DNA of 47,545 bases from GCA-001856825 sp049965815 (GTDB lineage Archaea > Thermoplasmatota > Thermoplasmata > Thermoplasmatales > GCA-001856825): the NCBI GenBank assembly GCA_049965815.1, contig JBMFVV010000011.1, forward strand, positions 1 to 47,545, read 5' to 3'. Below are positions 7,833 through 16,506 of the stretch, one piece after another. A program made the translations under genes and the position numbers. Position 1 is the stretch's first letter. Every line of letters starts with the position of its first letter. The notes under the pieces are model-generated. The model was given only the letters and a program-made list of their open reading frames with translations, made no database searches and was not told the origin of the DNA.

Positions 7833-8060
7833 CTAATCATAGTGATAGTACTGATCTATCAGTTCTATTTCCCTCTGCAGGTTTTTTGCCCTTTCGAAGG
7901 CAAGACGTGAAATTATGAGCGACATCTTGTCCTTATAGACCCTGATTAGATCTTCCCTTGATTTCGTTTCCTTCACACTCTCCCAAAAAGTTGTCAGATC
8001 GAGATCGTATTGGTCACGCCTTCCTGTTGTGTACTCCTTGTCTATATTCCCCTCCCCCAT
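7833..8060 (-). CDS. Hypothetical protein, 75 residues
   Basis: A small, charged, soluble and probably helical protein with aromatic residues at the C-terminus (DQYYHYD). I do not recognise the family. A palindromic TATA-like motif, GTATATTAATAC (8085-8096), is centred about 30 bases upstream of the ATG, so the mRNA is probably leaderless; this promoter placement is the main support that the gene is real. It converges with the winged-helix gene. Confidence 0.6.
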   Translation of the reverse strand: MGEGNIDKEYTTGRRDQYDLDLTTFWESVKETKSREDLIRVYKDKMSLIISRLAFERAKNLQREIELIDQYYHYD

Positions 8061-8307
8061 TTTTGTCGATTAATATTCGATTCAGTATATTAATACTTTT
8101 TCTAGCTTAAACAAAATGAAAAAAATGAACAAATGAATACACACATGAAGAAGCTAACTTCGATTGTTCGGGAATGCACTTGCTCACAAGCGATACCATA
8201 TATTCTTGCCAGACCACCTATTGTTTGTGCTCTAATTAGTAGGACAATCATCTAATTGTTAAACACTTGTACCATAACGCTTAAGACTGCTCCAGAATCC
8301 CAATTTT

Positions 8308-8484
8308 ATGACAATTGCAGCAATAGGAATTGCAAAGGGACTAGCCATTGCGGCCGGAGTGACCGGCAGTGTCGTTGCAGCGGCTCATATGGGAAATTTA
8401 GTCGGATTGACGAACGCAGTGAACCATGTTCCCACATGGACACATGCTCACTCTGTAATAACAAGTCTGATGCAGAAGAGGTAA
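8308..8484 (+). CDS. Possible small Ala/Gly-rich, His-containing peptide, 58 residues
   Basis: A frame from ATG 8308 encodes a hydrophobic alanine/glycine-rich N-terminal half (TIAAIGIAKGLAIAAG), long enough to cross a membrane. A more polar C-terminal half contains several histidines (HVPTWTHAH) and a basic end, MQKR. No Shine-Dalgarno motif precedes it and the promoter is unclear. The composition would suit a small membrane protein or bacteriocin-like peptide, but I recognise no family. A frame on the same strand in another register (8256-8534) covers the same DNA and looks less protein-like. Confidence 0.4.
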   Translation: MTIAAIGIAKGLAIAAGVTGSVVAAAHMGNLVGLTNAVNHVPTWTHAHSVITSLMQKR

Positions 8485-8726
8485 ATGACCAGTCGCTAAG
8501 ACTGATATCGATGCCTTTCTTCGCGGCCTTTTAATAAGACCACCAATAAAGAATTTAAATAATGCTCACGCAGTGGCTTTCTATTTTTATTTTATATTCC
8601 TTACCTTTATAATGACAATATATAAAGAGCAGAAGAATTCAGAGGATCATTAATGAAGACTGTCTAGCTCAACACGAATCTTCATCGAGAGTATCTAGAG
8701 TAATGTAGACTTCGAATTCATTTTAC

Positions 8727-9884
8727 TTAATCCGACTTTAGCAAAGTCTCCTGGGCAGCAGTAAGTCCAGTTCCGGCTTTAATTCTATATCCACCTTTAC
8801 TAAGCGCTTTTTCAATTGACCCAATTGACAACAGTACCTCTGTTGAATTTATGCTACCCATATGACCTATTCTGAAGTATTTACTTGCAATATCCTTTAT
8901 CAGTCCGGAGGCAAAAACGACTCCATTATTCTCTGCATCGGACAGGAATTTTTTAGAATCTACTCCATCTGGGAGATAGACTGCTGATACAGTGTTTGCA
9001 AATGATTTCTTTGCGATGATTTCTAGTCCCATCTCTTCAATGCCGGCTCTTATTGCGGCAGACATCAGCTTATGCCTTCTTATTCTACTATCCATGCCCT
9101 CCCTGAGTATGTTAGATAAGCTAATATTCAGTGCAGTTATCAGGTTAACATTAGGAGTCCCAAAGTAACCGCCCTTTGAAGCAAGTACCCCCCTGGAGAC
9201 CATTTCCCACTTTCTTAAATCTGAGAAGAATGTAAGCGGCTTGACATTTGCCATCCTTTCCAGCGCTCTCCTGCCGGCAACTCCCACGGCAAGACCTGGT
9301 GGAGCACCAAGCGCCTTCTGCGATGCCGTAAATGCAACATCGATTCCCCATTTCATGTCGAATTCTTCCCCGCCAACAGAACAAACGCCATCCACCACGA
9401 GTAGAGAATCTGATCCCTTTGCTGCCTCAGCAATCTTCCTTACATCATTCTTCACGCCTGTACTTGTGTCAACATGAGTCACGGTAATCAGCTCATACTC
9501 GTTCGTTTCCAGTTTTTCCTTGACGATGGCAGGCTCAACGCCTTCGCCGAGTGGAGGCCTGACCTGATCAACATTATCCGTGAATCTTGAAAACAGGTCG
9601 ACGAACCTATCTCCAAAATAACCTGTATTCACTACCAGTACCTTGGCCCCTCTATTAATGAAGTTAACAGTAGAAGCCTCCATTCCAAGTGTACCTGAAC
9701 CCGATATGATGAAAGGTAATGAGTCGTGAGTTTCGGAACCGAGTATCGTAGATACGTTTTGGAGAGCTTCTCTGTAGATCGAAATAAATTCTGGGGATGA
9801 ATGAGAGATTGTTGGTAAGGACATTGCGTTTAGCACATTGCTTTCATATTCGATTGGACCCGGAATCATCAGTAACTTTCTCAT
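8727..9884 (-). CDS. Class V PLP aminotransferase (serine/alanine-glyoxylate type)
   Basis: A fold-type I pyridoxal-phosphate enzyme whose family moves amino groups from serine or alanine to glyoxylate or pyruvate. The N-terminus MIPGPIEYES is the usual family start, SGSGTLGMEA binds the cofactor phosphate, VVDGVCSVGG supplies the aspartate facing the pyridine ring, and K190 in TASQKALG is the Schiff-base lysine. At 385 residues it is full length. A TATA box at 9892-9900 is 27 bases before the second ATG (9869), so translation may start there on a leaderless mRNA, five codons shorter. With the nearby glycerate kinase it could route serine carbon to 2-phosphoglycerate; that link is inferred. 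Confidence 0.9.
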   Translation of the reverse strand: MRKLLMIPGPIEYESNVLNAMSLPTISHSSPEFISIYREALQNVSTILGSETHDSLPFIISGSGTLGMEASTVNFINRGAKVLVVNTGYFGDRFVDLFSRFTDNVDQVRPPLGEGVEPAIVKEKLETNEYELITVTHVDTSTGVKNDVRKIAEAAKGSDSLLVVDGVCSVGGEEFDMKWGIDVAFTASQKALGAPPGLAVGVAGRRALERMANVKPLTFFSDLRKWEMVSRGVLASKGGYFGTPNVNLITALNISLSNILREGMDSRIRRHKLMSAAIRAGIEEMGLEIIAKKSFANTVSAVYLPDGVDSKKFLSDAENNGVVFASGLIKDIASKYFRIGHMGSINSTEVLLSIGSIEKALSKGGYRIKAGTGLTAAQETLLKSD

Positions 9885-9958
9885 GTCGTGGATATTTATA
9901 CCCTCTTATTTTACGTTTTCATCTTAAATATAAAGAACTGTGACTTTGGTGGTTATAA

Positions 9959-9976
9959 TAGGCATTCGAATGCCTA
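9959..9976. repeat. Perfect 18-bp palindrome
   Basis: TAGGCATTCGAATGCCTA is its own reverse complement. It lies about 75 bases upstream of the aminotransferase start and beside the TnpB remnant. It could be an operator or part of a mobile-element end; nothing else indicates which. Confidence 0.4.
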
Positions 9977-10042
9977 GATCTGATCGTGCCTGAAACAGGA
10001 CGTTAGATGGTCGTTTACCAACCCTAATGCCTGCATATACGA

Positions 10043-10160
10043 GTGACATCCCCCCTAGCTAAAGCAAGGGGCTTCCTGTTTCAAAAAAGGCAGTTGCCTT
10101 TGCAGGTAGGGCTGCCTTCTCCGCAGGCACAAGGACTGTGTCCCAGCCCGATCTCAGTAA
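10043..10160 (-). pseudogene. C-terminal remnant of an IS200/IS605 TnpB with right-end hairpin
   Basis: Read on the minus strand, the frame ends with TVLVPAEKAALPAKATAFFE followed by TGSPLL and a stop. This resembles the tail of archaeal TnpB proteins. The ETGSP codons run straight into AAGCCCCTTGCTTTAGCTAGGG and a TGTCAC motif, the stem-loop right end typical of IS200/IS605 elements. Nothing upstream keeps the RuvC domain: the frame is broken by a stop about 60 codons earlier and the sequence there is not TnpB-like. It is therefore a scar of an element that has lost nearly everything. Basis: recalled family pattern plus the observed hairpin. Confidence 0.55.
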
Positions 10161-10529
10161 TGCAATTGCCTTGATCTCCTCATCCGCGTATTTGCTAATT
10201 TTCTCTGTTATAACCCCCTCATATTACTCATTATCAGCCTCTTTGGAGATGTATGATATATCTGGTTCTACAGATGCCATTTTCACTTGCTCCAGCAACA
10301 GCTCCTTTCTCACTTCGTGCATGCTTATCCTGTCAGAATTACTTATTTCACTTCGTATTTCCTCTCATTCAGAAACCCCTAGAAGGCCAAAGAGCTATCT
10401 TTCCCTCCGCTCCGAGATAATACTAGCTGATTTTTCTCTAACTGTCACAGAAATTTAGCCGTAGAAATTAAGATTTCGTCCCTTCATGAGCCAGCTTTCC
10501 GAAGCGCAAATTCTTTTCAGCTTAAATCA
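10161..10529. other. Degenerate intergenic sequence
   Basis: A 106-codon plus-strand frame spans 10138-10458, but its serine/leucine-rich translation and antisense overlap with the TnpB remnant argue against it. The minus strand has fragments with coding flavour (VITEKISKYADEEIKAIALL) interrupted by stops, so this is probably decayed coding sequence of unknown origin. Confidence 0.4.
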
Positions 10530-10538
10530 TTGTTTATT

Positions 10539-12128
10539 ATGGGTCGGAGAGGAGCATTCAAAATATTTTACAACGGATCCATTTACATAAAATTTGACAA
10601 AATATCGCCTGTAGAATCGATCGTGACAAACGAAGGCAGGATTGAGTTTTATGGTACCTCAGAAGAATCCATGAAAAGGTATGCAAACCTAGCTGAACGT
10701 ATCATAAACCTAGAGGGGAAAGTGGTTTTCCCTGGTTTTGTTGATTCACACCTGCATCTCGATGATCTTGGCAGCTCACTGACATATCTTGACCTCCGTG
10801 GAACTGATTCAATAAAGGAAATGAAGGAAAGGCTGAAGAGGTACAGAATGAAGAACCCAAAAACAAGAGTGATCATAGGTATGGGGTGGGACCAGGAATC
10901 TTTTGCAGAAGTTAGATGGCCAGAAAGATCAGACATAGATGAGATCGTGGATGACATTCCTGTTTTCCTCGAGAGATTCTGCGAACATGCAGCAGTAATA
11001 AACACCAGAATGCTTGATATTGTGGATTCATCTCTATTTTCCAAGAACGTCATGCCTCTTTCTTCAGACGGAAAACCAAGTGGAGTTGTGAAAGAAGAAG
11101 CTGAAGCATACTTCAAGGGAATTGCTCATGATCTCATCGGAAATGAGGACGAAAACCTTTCTGTTTCTGCCAAATATCTGCTCTCCTTGGGAGTCACAAC
11201 TGTTGGCTTCGTATCGTGTGGTTTGAAATCCATTGAATACCTGTCAAGGGAGGGCTCACAACTTGGCCTCAGAATCAGAGCATATCTAACGGAAGATGCA
11301 GCAGATAATATGGAACAACTAAGGAAGAAAATAAGGGAAAACAGCTACCTCAGGATAAACGGGATAAAGCTCTTTGCGGATGGGGCTCTAGGTGCAGCAA
11401 CAGCTGCTCTGAGAGAACCTTATGAAGATGATAGTGAAAGCAAAGGTATGTTGATACTTGAGTCGGGAGATCTAGTAGAGAAGTTCAAACGTTATTATAG
11501 CAGAGACGTTCAGTTCGCCATACACGCAATAGGTGACAAGGGTATAGATGCAGTCATAGAGGCAGTTTCAGAATTTGGGCGTGACAGGCTTGTGGAACCG
11601 AGGATTGAACACTGTACCGTCCTGAGGGAAGACCACATCAGGAGACTCAAAGATTTGAATATTGGAGTCTCTGTACAACCTGCTTTCGTAATAGATGACT
11701 GGTGGGCAGTGAAAAGATTAGGAAAGGAGCGTAGCAGACTTTCGTATCCACTTTCCACCCTATATAAGAGTCAGGTGAAGATTGGAATATCCACAGATTC
11801 CCCCGTGGAACCTCCAAATCCATGGATCACTGTAGATGCAGCAGTTAACCGGGGGGAAAGGGAGGGGAGGGAAATATTGAATTATTCCGGAGATGAGAGG
11901 GTGAATTTATCCATTGCACTTTTCCTCTACACTGAAGGCTCTGCATCTTTGCTGATGGATAGAGACGTGGGGTCACTAGAGATCGGCAAGTTCGCTGACT
12001 TCGTCGTTCTTGATAAAGACCCGTTTGATTTACAAGATGTCAGAAGCGTAAAGGTACTTGAGACATACGTAAGCGGAGTTTCAAGATTCAGGGTAAGCGA
12101 TGATACCCCTTATTCAGACAGTTCCTGA
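10539..12128 (+). CDS. Metal-dependent amidohydrolase, YtcJ-like
   Basis: A member of the amidohydrolase superfamily close to the YtcJ/COG1574 group. Near residues 68-77 is VDSHLHLDD with the HxH metal ligands. GIKLFADGALG is the segment where this group has its metal-bridging lysine, followed by AIHAIGDKG and RIEHC histidines and the aspartate of STDSPV. The C-terminus GSLEIGKFADFVVLDKDPF is the usual composite-domain strand. The substrate is unknown; relatives hydrolyse N-acyl or amide bonds. The frame is open from a TTG at 10530, but ATG 10539 is the more likely start. The 3' end overlaps the convergent glycerate kinase gene by 15 bases. Confidence 0.9.
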   Translation: MGRRGAFKIFYNGSIYIKFDKISPVESIVTNEGRIEFYGTSEESMKRYANLAERIINLEGKVVFPGFVDSHLHLDDLGSSLTYLDLRGTDSIKEMKERLKRYRMKNPKTRVIIGMGWDQESFAEVRWPERSDIDEIVDDIPVFLERFCEHAAVINTRMLDIVDSSLFSKNVMPLSSDGKPSGVVKEEAEAYFKGIAHDLIGNEDENLSVSAKYLLSLGVTTVGFVSCGLKSIEYLSREGSQLGLRIRAYLTEDAADNMEQLRKKIRENSYLRINGIKLFADGALGAATAALREPYEDDSESKGMLILESGDLVEKFKRYYSRDVQFAIHAIGDKGIDAVIEAVSEFGRDRLVEPRIEHCTVLREDHIRRLKDLNIGVSVQPAFVIDDWWAVKRLGKERSRLSYPLSTLYKSQVKIGISTDSPVEPPNPWITVDAAVNRGEREGREILNYSGDERVNLSIALFLYTEGSASLLMDRDVGSLEIGKFADFVVLDKDPFDLQDVRSVKVLETYVSGVSRFRVSDDTPYSDSS

Positions 12129-13379
12129 GTAATAGCCTACGAAAATATCAGATACATTTGTACCCGTAAACCCTGTAAAGAGTACATCCTGGCTCATTAT
12201 AAGTGGTTCAAGGCTTTCACTCTTGGAAAGACTCTCTAAAACAAATTTCCTATCAAGCATTTTGAGTGTCTCTCCGTCGACAATGGCCCCCATTGCATTG
12301 CTTGAGCCATCCATTCCGTCAGTTCCGATACTGCCAAACGTAAATTCCTCATTCCTTTCCATCAGCAGCGATACCCGAAGGGCAAGCTCAAGGTTGCGTC
12401 CCCCCTTTCCCTGACCAACACGCTTAGTTGAAGTTTCTCCCCCACCCACTACGATCACTGGATCATTCGCCTTCCTGTATTCTGATCTCATTCTGTCTAC
12501 AAGGAGTTTGGCAACTGATTGTGTGTCTCCCTCTATCTCTGACCCAAGATCTATTCCTCTGATTCCGTGGTCTCTAATTTTCTGAATAATTGATCTTACG
12601 AAGTCGGAATTCCTCAGTATTACATAGTTTTCCGCTTCGTATGTAACAATACTGGGTTTCTCTACCATCTCAGGCAAAGTGCAGCTTTTCCCATATTTGG
12701 CTAACGTCTGTTCTATCAGCAGCTTCTCGGGCGGCCGTGATGTTGGACCAGATGCAATAGTTTCAATGTTATCTCCTGGAACATCTGATATTATCAGGCT
12801 CACTACCTTTGCAGGGTAGGTATAATCTAAAAGACCGCCACCCTTTGTTTTTGAATAAAGGTAACGAATAGCATTTAGCTCCGATATATTAGCACCGTTA
12901 CGCATCATGCAATTGATAGTTTCATTATATTCATCAAGTTTCACTCCATCTCTCATAATTTCAAATAGGGACGACCCTCCGCCGGATACAAGCACTATCA
13001 CCAGGTCATTTCTGGTGATCCCGTTGAGCAATTCAATCAGCTTAATGGAACTCTCAATAGACTCGTTTCCTGGTAGCGGATGATTACCGTGCAGGAATGG
13101 AAGGTCAAATTTTTCACCTTCCAAGGATGGCAATATTACGCCAGCTGCCGATATTCTACTTCCAAAAAATTTCTTGACTCCCAGGTACATTCCACGAGCA
13201 GCCTTCCCGAACCCTATTACCCTTAGTTTCCCGTCGAATTTAGCAAACGAGTATTTGTTTAGAAATGAAAGGACCCTGGTGTCTGGCGAATTCTGTTCAA
13301 AAGCAAAGTCAATCGATTCCACAATCATATCCCTAATAGGCCCCCCTCTGAACCCTCTCGCCTGACCAAGAATTTCCAC
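12114..13379 (-). CDS. gck: Glycerate 2-kinase (MOFRL family)
   Basis: The enzyme phosphorylates D-glycerate with ATP to 2-phosphoglycerate, the closing step of the non-phosphorylative Entner-Doudoroff pathway of Thermoplasma and Picrophilus. The 421 residues fit the family. GFGKAARGM near 57-65 holds the catalytic lysine (K59), VSGGGSSLFE at 131-140 binds nucleotide, ISDVPGD and SGPT follow, and the C-terminal MOFRL domain carries GGGETSTKRVGQGKGGRN and GTDGMDG. A second path would start from serine through the nearby aminotransferase. A TATA-like AAATATTTTAATAC lies just upstream, in the short region shared with the divergent amidohydrolase at 13433. Confidence 0.93.
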   Translation of the reverse strand: MEILGQARGFRGGPIRDMIVESIDFAFEQNSPDTRVLSFLNKYSFAKFDGKLRVIGFGKAARGMYLGVKKFFGSRISAAGVILPSLEGEKFDLPFLHGNHPLPGNESIESSIKLIELLNGITRNDLVIVLVSGGGSSLFEIMRDGVKLDEYNETINCMMRNGANISELNAIRYLYSKTKGGGLLDYTYPAKVVSLIISDVPGDNIETIASGPTSRPPEKLLIEQTLAKYGKSCTLPEMVEKPSIVTYEAENYVILRNSDFVRSIIQKIRDHGIRGIDLGSEIEGDTQSVAKLLVDRMRSEYRKANDPVIVVGGGETSTKRVGQGKGGRNLELALRVSLLMERNEEFTFGSIGTDGMDGSSNAMGAIVDGETLKMLDRKFVLESLSKSESLEPLIMSQDVLFTGFTGTNVSDIFVGYYSGTV

Positions 13380-13432
13380 AGGTACCCATAATTTTGTATT
13401 AAAATATTTAACCGTAGGCAGTATCAGAAGGA

Positions 13433-14473
13433 GTGAAGGACTTTATAATAAGGGGATCAGTCTTTGATAACGGCCGAATGGAAAGTGGTACGTTCAGTAT
13501 CTTAAAGGAGAAATTTATCGATAACTCCGCAACCCCAATCATGGAGGGAACCCTTATGCGCGCCCCCATAAATTTCCACACTCATTTGGGTGATTCTTTC
13601 ATTGGCACTGAACCGGAGGGGGATATTGAGGAGATAGTCGGCCCGGGTGGATTTAAAATAAAGGCGCTTGATGAGGCAAGACCTTCAGTGGTAAAATCTT
13701 ACATAAGGAAGTCTATAGACTTCATGAAGGACAGGGGAACTGCTGCATTCTTTGATTTTAGGGAATCTGGAATAAGGGGTCTGCGCCTTGCACCAAAAGT
13801 TGAAGGCATAAATGGTTTCTTCCTTACTAGACCAGATACTCCTCAAGAGGTCAATCCATTACTGGATCAGTCTGCAGGATTTGGGATGAGTGCCATTTCT
13901 GATTATGACTTCAGATACCTTGAGAATCTCTCCAAACAAGCCCGCAGAAAAGGAAAGCTATTTGCAATTCATTTCAGCGAGAACAAGAGAGAGAATGTAA
14001 GGCGTCTTTTAGCACTTAGACCTGATTACGTGATTCACTGCATAGAGACATCTGACAGTGACCTTAGTTACCTTAGAAAACGTGGTATTCCTGTTTCAAT
14101 TACTCCCAGGTCCAATATATTCCACGGAAAGAGACCAGATTACTCTAGGCTCTTCAACGAAGGACTCACAGTTACGCTAGGGACGGACAACGTGTTCATC
14201 ACTGAACCTGACGTATTTGCAGAAGCGGAATTCCTCTACAGGTATCAGAGGAAATTGAGAAGACTGAGCCCCGAACAGGTACTTTCCACAATAACGGATA
14301 ATCCGAGAAGAGTAATGAAGAAGCTAGATATCAAGATGAAAGAAGAAAAATTCCTCTTCTTCCCAAACGAATTTCTCACGCCTTACCAACTGGTCACAAG
14401 GCCAAACTATTTTTCTAAAATCATAGTTACAAAGAAAGGTAATGGGATAACCTTTTTTCCCAGTAAACATTGA
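13433..14473 (+). CDS. Amidohydrolase of the cytosine-deaminase-like group
   Basis: The 346-residue protein has the metal-site pattern of deaminases in the COG0402 class: H49 and H51 in NFHTHLGD, H180 with E183 in AIHFSENK, H202 in VIHCIE and D252 in LGTDN. It should hydrolyse or deaminate a small ring or amide substrate that I cannot name. The GTG at 13433 lies about 29 bases after the TATA-like run TATTAAAATATTTAA (about 13398-13412), which suggests a leaderless message. Its last codon overlaps the TTG start of the RPA gene (TTGA), so the three genes up to 16505 are probably one operon, although an obvious functional link is lacking. Confidence 0.85.
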   Translation: MKDFIIRGSVFDNGRMESGTFSILKEKFIDNSATPIMEGTLMRAPINFHTHLGDSFIGTEPEGDIEEIVGPGGFKIKALDEARPSVVKSYIRKSIDFMKDRGTAAFFDFRESGIRGLRLAPKVEGINGFFLTRPDTPQEVNPLLDQSAGFGMSAISDYDFRYLENLSKQARRKGKLFAIHFSENKRENVRRLLALRPDYVIHCIETSDSDLSYLRKRGIPVSITPRSNIFHGKRPDYSRLFNEGLTVTLGTDNVFITEPDVFAEAEFLYRYQRKLRRLSPEQVLSTITDNPRRVMKKLDIKMKEEKFLFFPNEFLTPYQLVTRPNYFSKIIVTKKGNGITFFPSKH

Positions 14474-15738
14474 AGATACGGGGTAGAAACGACTTGGGTG
14501 ATAACGATTTTATCAATCAATATTTGAAGAGATTTAGCGATGCCGTTAGGGACAACGAAGAAGCGACTTCAGAATTCAAGAAGGGAATGGAATCAGGCAG
14601 TTCTGCACCTATAAAGTTGGCACTAGAACTGCTCAGGAAGTATTCTGGGGACATGAATTCATTCTTCCAGGCGGTCCCTTTGAAGGAGATCAAGGATGGG
14701 TATTCTGGGAACATACTAGGGAATGTTAGCTCGATCAGATGCATAGAATATGAAAAGAATGCAGAAAAGAAGATAAGATGTGTTGGAACCCTAGAGGATA
14801 AAACAGGAAAACTTTCATTCACTGAGTTCCCTGAGTCCACGAGCAGGCTTTCAAAGGGTGACTTCATACTCATAGTCAACGCTCAGGTTGGTAGCTACAA
14901 CAACCGACCCTATCTTACAATTTCATCAAAGAATGAAATAAATGTTCTAGAAAAGTCAAGCTTCAAAAGTGCTGTGGGAGAGAACCTGATGGTAAGGGAC
15001 CTTAAACCAGATATGTACGACGTATCAATAAAGGGAACACTCAGGTCAATAAGATCAAGGGAAAATGTTGGTAAGGACTCAGTAACACTCTATTCTGGAA
15101 TACTAAATGATGACTCAGGTAACGTTTCAGTTCAGAGCTGGGGGACTCCACTGACAGATGGAATCGTTGAGATCAGCGGAGCATCTGTGAAGCAGTTTAA
15201 AGAGAAGCTTTACCTTCAGATCGGAAAGGGAACAAAAATTACTGTTATCAGTAAAGAAAGCGGTCAGTTTGAAAACCTGGAACAACTCTCAAAATCACAG
15301 AGCGGAACAGTAAAAGGCAATGGGATTGTCTTGAAGATTATGGATAAGAATCTAGTTGTATCTGTCTGTTCTGTTTGCCAGCGGGTGGTCAAGGAGGGAA
15401 GATGCCCTGTTCATACAGACGCTCCCGTTGAAAGGATACTCCGCCTCTCTATGATCATAGATGATGGCTATTATTCCCCTCTAGTCTATGTTTATCAGAA
15501 AGCCCTTGAGGGGTATATTGAAGGGGGTAAAGACAGCATCAAGGCCTCCATAGAAGGTGGAAAGGAGATGGATATTTTCAATGAACTGAAACAAAAGATC
15601 ACGATGAAGCCTGTGCAATTCGTTATTTATGGATTTAAGGGATCGTCTGGAACATATATGGAGGCCCAGGAACTAATGGTTCTCGATGATAACGCTTTGG
15701 GTAATGAATACCAAAGGATGATAGAGGGATTAAAATGA
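14470..15738 (+). CDS. rpa: Replication protein A, single-stranded DNA-binding (OB-fold, Zn finger)
   Basis: This protein coats single-stranded DNA during replication and repair. It has at least two OB-fold modules (about 80-160 and 175-265), seen as CVGTLEDKTGKLSFTEFP and LYSGILNDDSGNVSVQSWG, then a zinc-finger CSVCQRVVKEGRCPVH near residues 297-315 inside a third C-terminal OB-like region. This is the arrangement of the archaeal COG1599 RPA proteins. The start is a TTG overlapping the previous gene's stop. The following gene starts inside its stop codon, giving the usual rpa-rap pair. Confidence 0.9.
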   Translation: MKIRGRNDLGDNDFINQYLKRFSDAVRDNEEATSEFKKGMESGSSAPIKLALELLRKYSGDMNSFFQAVPLKEIKDGYSGNILGNVSSIRCIEYEKNAEKKIRCVGTLEDKTGKLSFTEFPESTSRLSKGDFILIVNAQVGSYNNRPYLTISSKNEINVLEKSSFKSAVGENLMVRDLKPDMYDVSIKGTLRSIRSRENVGKDSVTLYSGILNDDSGNVSVQSWGTPLTDGIVEISGASVKQFKEKLYLQIGKGTKITVISKESGQFENLEQLSKSQSGTVKGNGIVLKIMDKNLVVSVCSVCQRVVKEGRCPVHTDAPVERILRLSMIIDDGYYSPLVYVYQKALEGYIEGGKDSIKASIEGGKEMDIFNELKQKITMKPVQFVIYGFKGSSGTYMEAQELMVLDDNALGNEYQRMIEGLK

Positions 15739-16505
15739 AGCAGAGGGAGCCAGCAGTCAGGATAACAACGCTCGAACTTCTGGGTATAGACGAGACGTAT
15801 GAGGAAAACGAGACTTCATTTGGTCTATCAGAACTTGGGTTGTTAGTGAACAGATTCCTGCTAGCAGGAAAATTTGTCGGAAAATCTGACGAGGACGATA
15901 GATCCGTCATAAGGGTAAAGGATACTTTTAATGATGTTTCCCTGTATGTCGGTTCTTACTACTCAGACAGTTTGGAGATCCTGGAAGAGTTGAACGAGGA
16001 CGATAATGTACTGATCGTTGGAAAGGTGTCAATTTCTAATTCTCAATCACAGCTTTCTAAAAGGTTCTACCTGGAGAACATTTCCAAGACATCAGAAATG
16101 GAGAGGAAATACCTCGAGGCACAGTCAGTACAATTCCTCAATGATCGGGTAAAGAAGATTGCGAGAGCAATTTCATCTGGTATCAGGGAAAAAGAAGAAC
16201 TGGCCGTATTGATGAACTCCGAAAGGAATGGAACTGGCCTTTTCAAGCGATTTGAAATGAACGGTTCAGTAGACATTGAAAAATTCTCAGAACAGGTAGC
16301 ATTATTTCTGCAACGCGTCAACAAGGGAAACAGAGACGGCATACTCAACGAAATCAAGAATTTCAGGGAAATATCCTTAAATGAATTGGTAGATAAATTT
16401 GATGGAAAGATTGCACGGGAAGAACTTGAGGAGGAAATAAGGAACCTCATGAACGATGGGGAGATAATGGAGATAAAAACAGGAATTTACAGATACGTTC
16501 CATAG
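15735..16505 (+). CDS. RPA-associated protein (Rap, COG3390-like)
   Basis: The 256-residue protein has an OB-fold-like N-terminal half (about 25-115, including VSLYVGSYY and DNVLIVGKVSI) and a helical C-terminal half ending in a winged-helix-like segment (LMNDGEIMEIKTGIYRYVP). This matches the archaeal COG3390 proteins that are encoded next to RPA and bind it. The ATG at 15735 overlaps the RPA stop as ATGA, indicating translational coupling and probably matched amounts of the two proteins. Confidence 0.85.
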   Translation: MKQREPAVRITTLELLGIDETYEENETSFGLSELGLLVNRFLLAGKFVGKSDEDDRSVIRVKDTFNDVSLYVGSYYSDSLEILEELNEDDNVLIVGKVSISNSQSQLSKRFYLENISKTSEMERKYLEAQSVQFLNDRVKKIARAISSGIREKEELAVLMNSERNGTGLFKRFEMNGSVDIEKFSEQVALFLQRVNKGNRDGILNEIKNFREISLNELVDKFDGKIAREELEEEIRNLMNDGEIMEIKTGIYRYVP

Positions 16506-16506
16506 A

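Noticed and set aside
8256..8534. Plus-strand frame of 92 codons
   Set aside because: Its Cys/Ser/Arg-rich translation is unlike a protein; the 58-codon frame in another register over the same DNA is more plausible.
10138..10458. Plus-strand frame of 106 codons
   Set aside because: Serine/leucine-rich, and it overlaps the TnpB remnant on the other strand; no motif or promoter.
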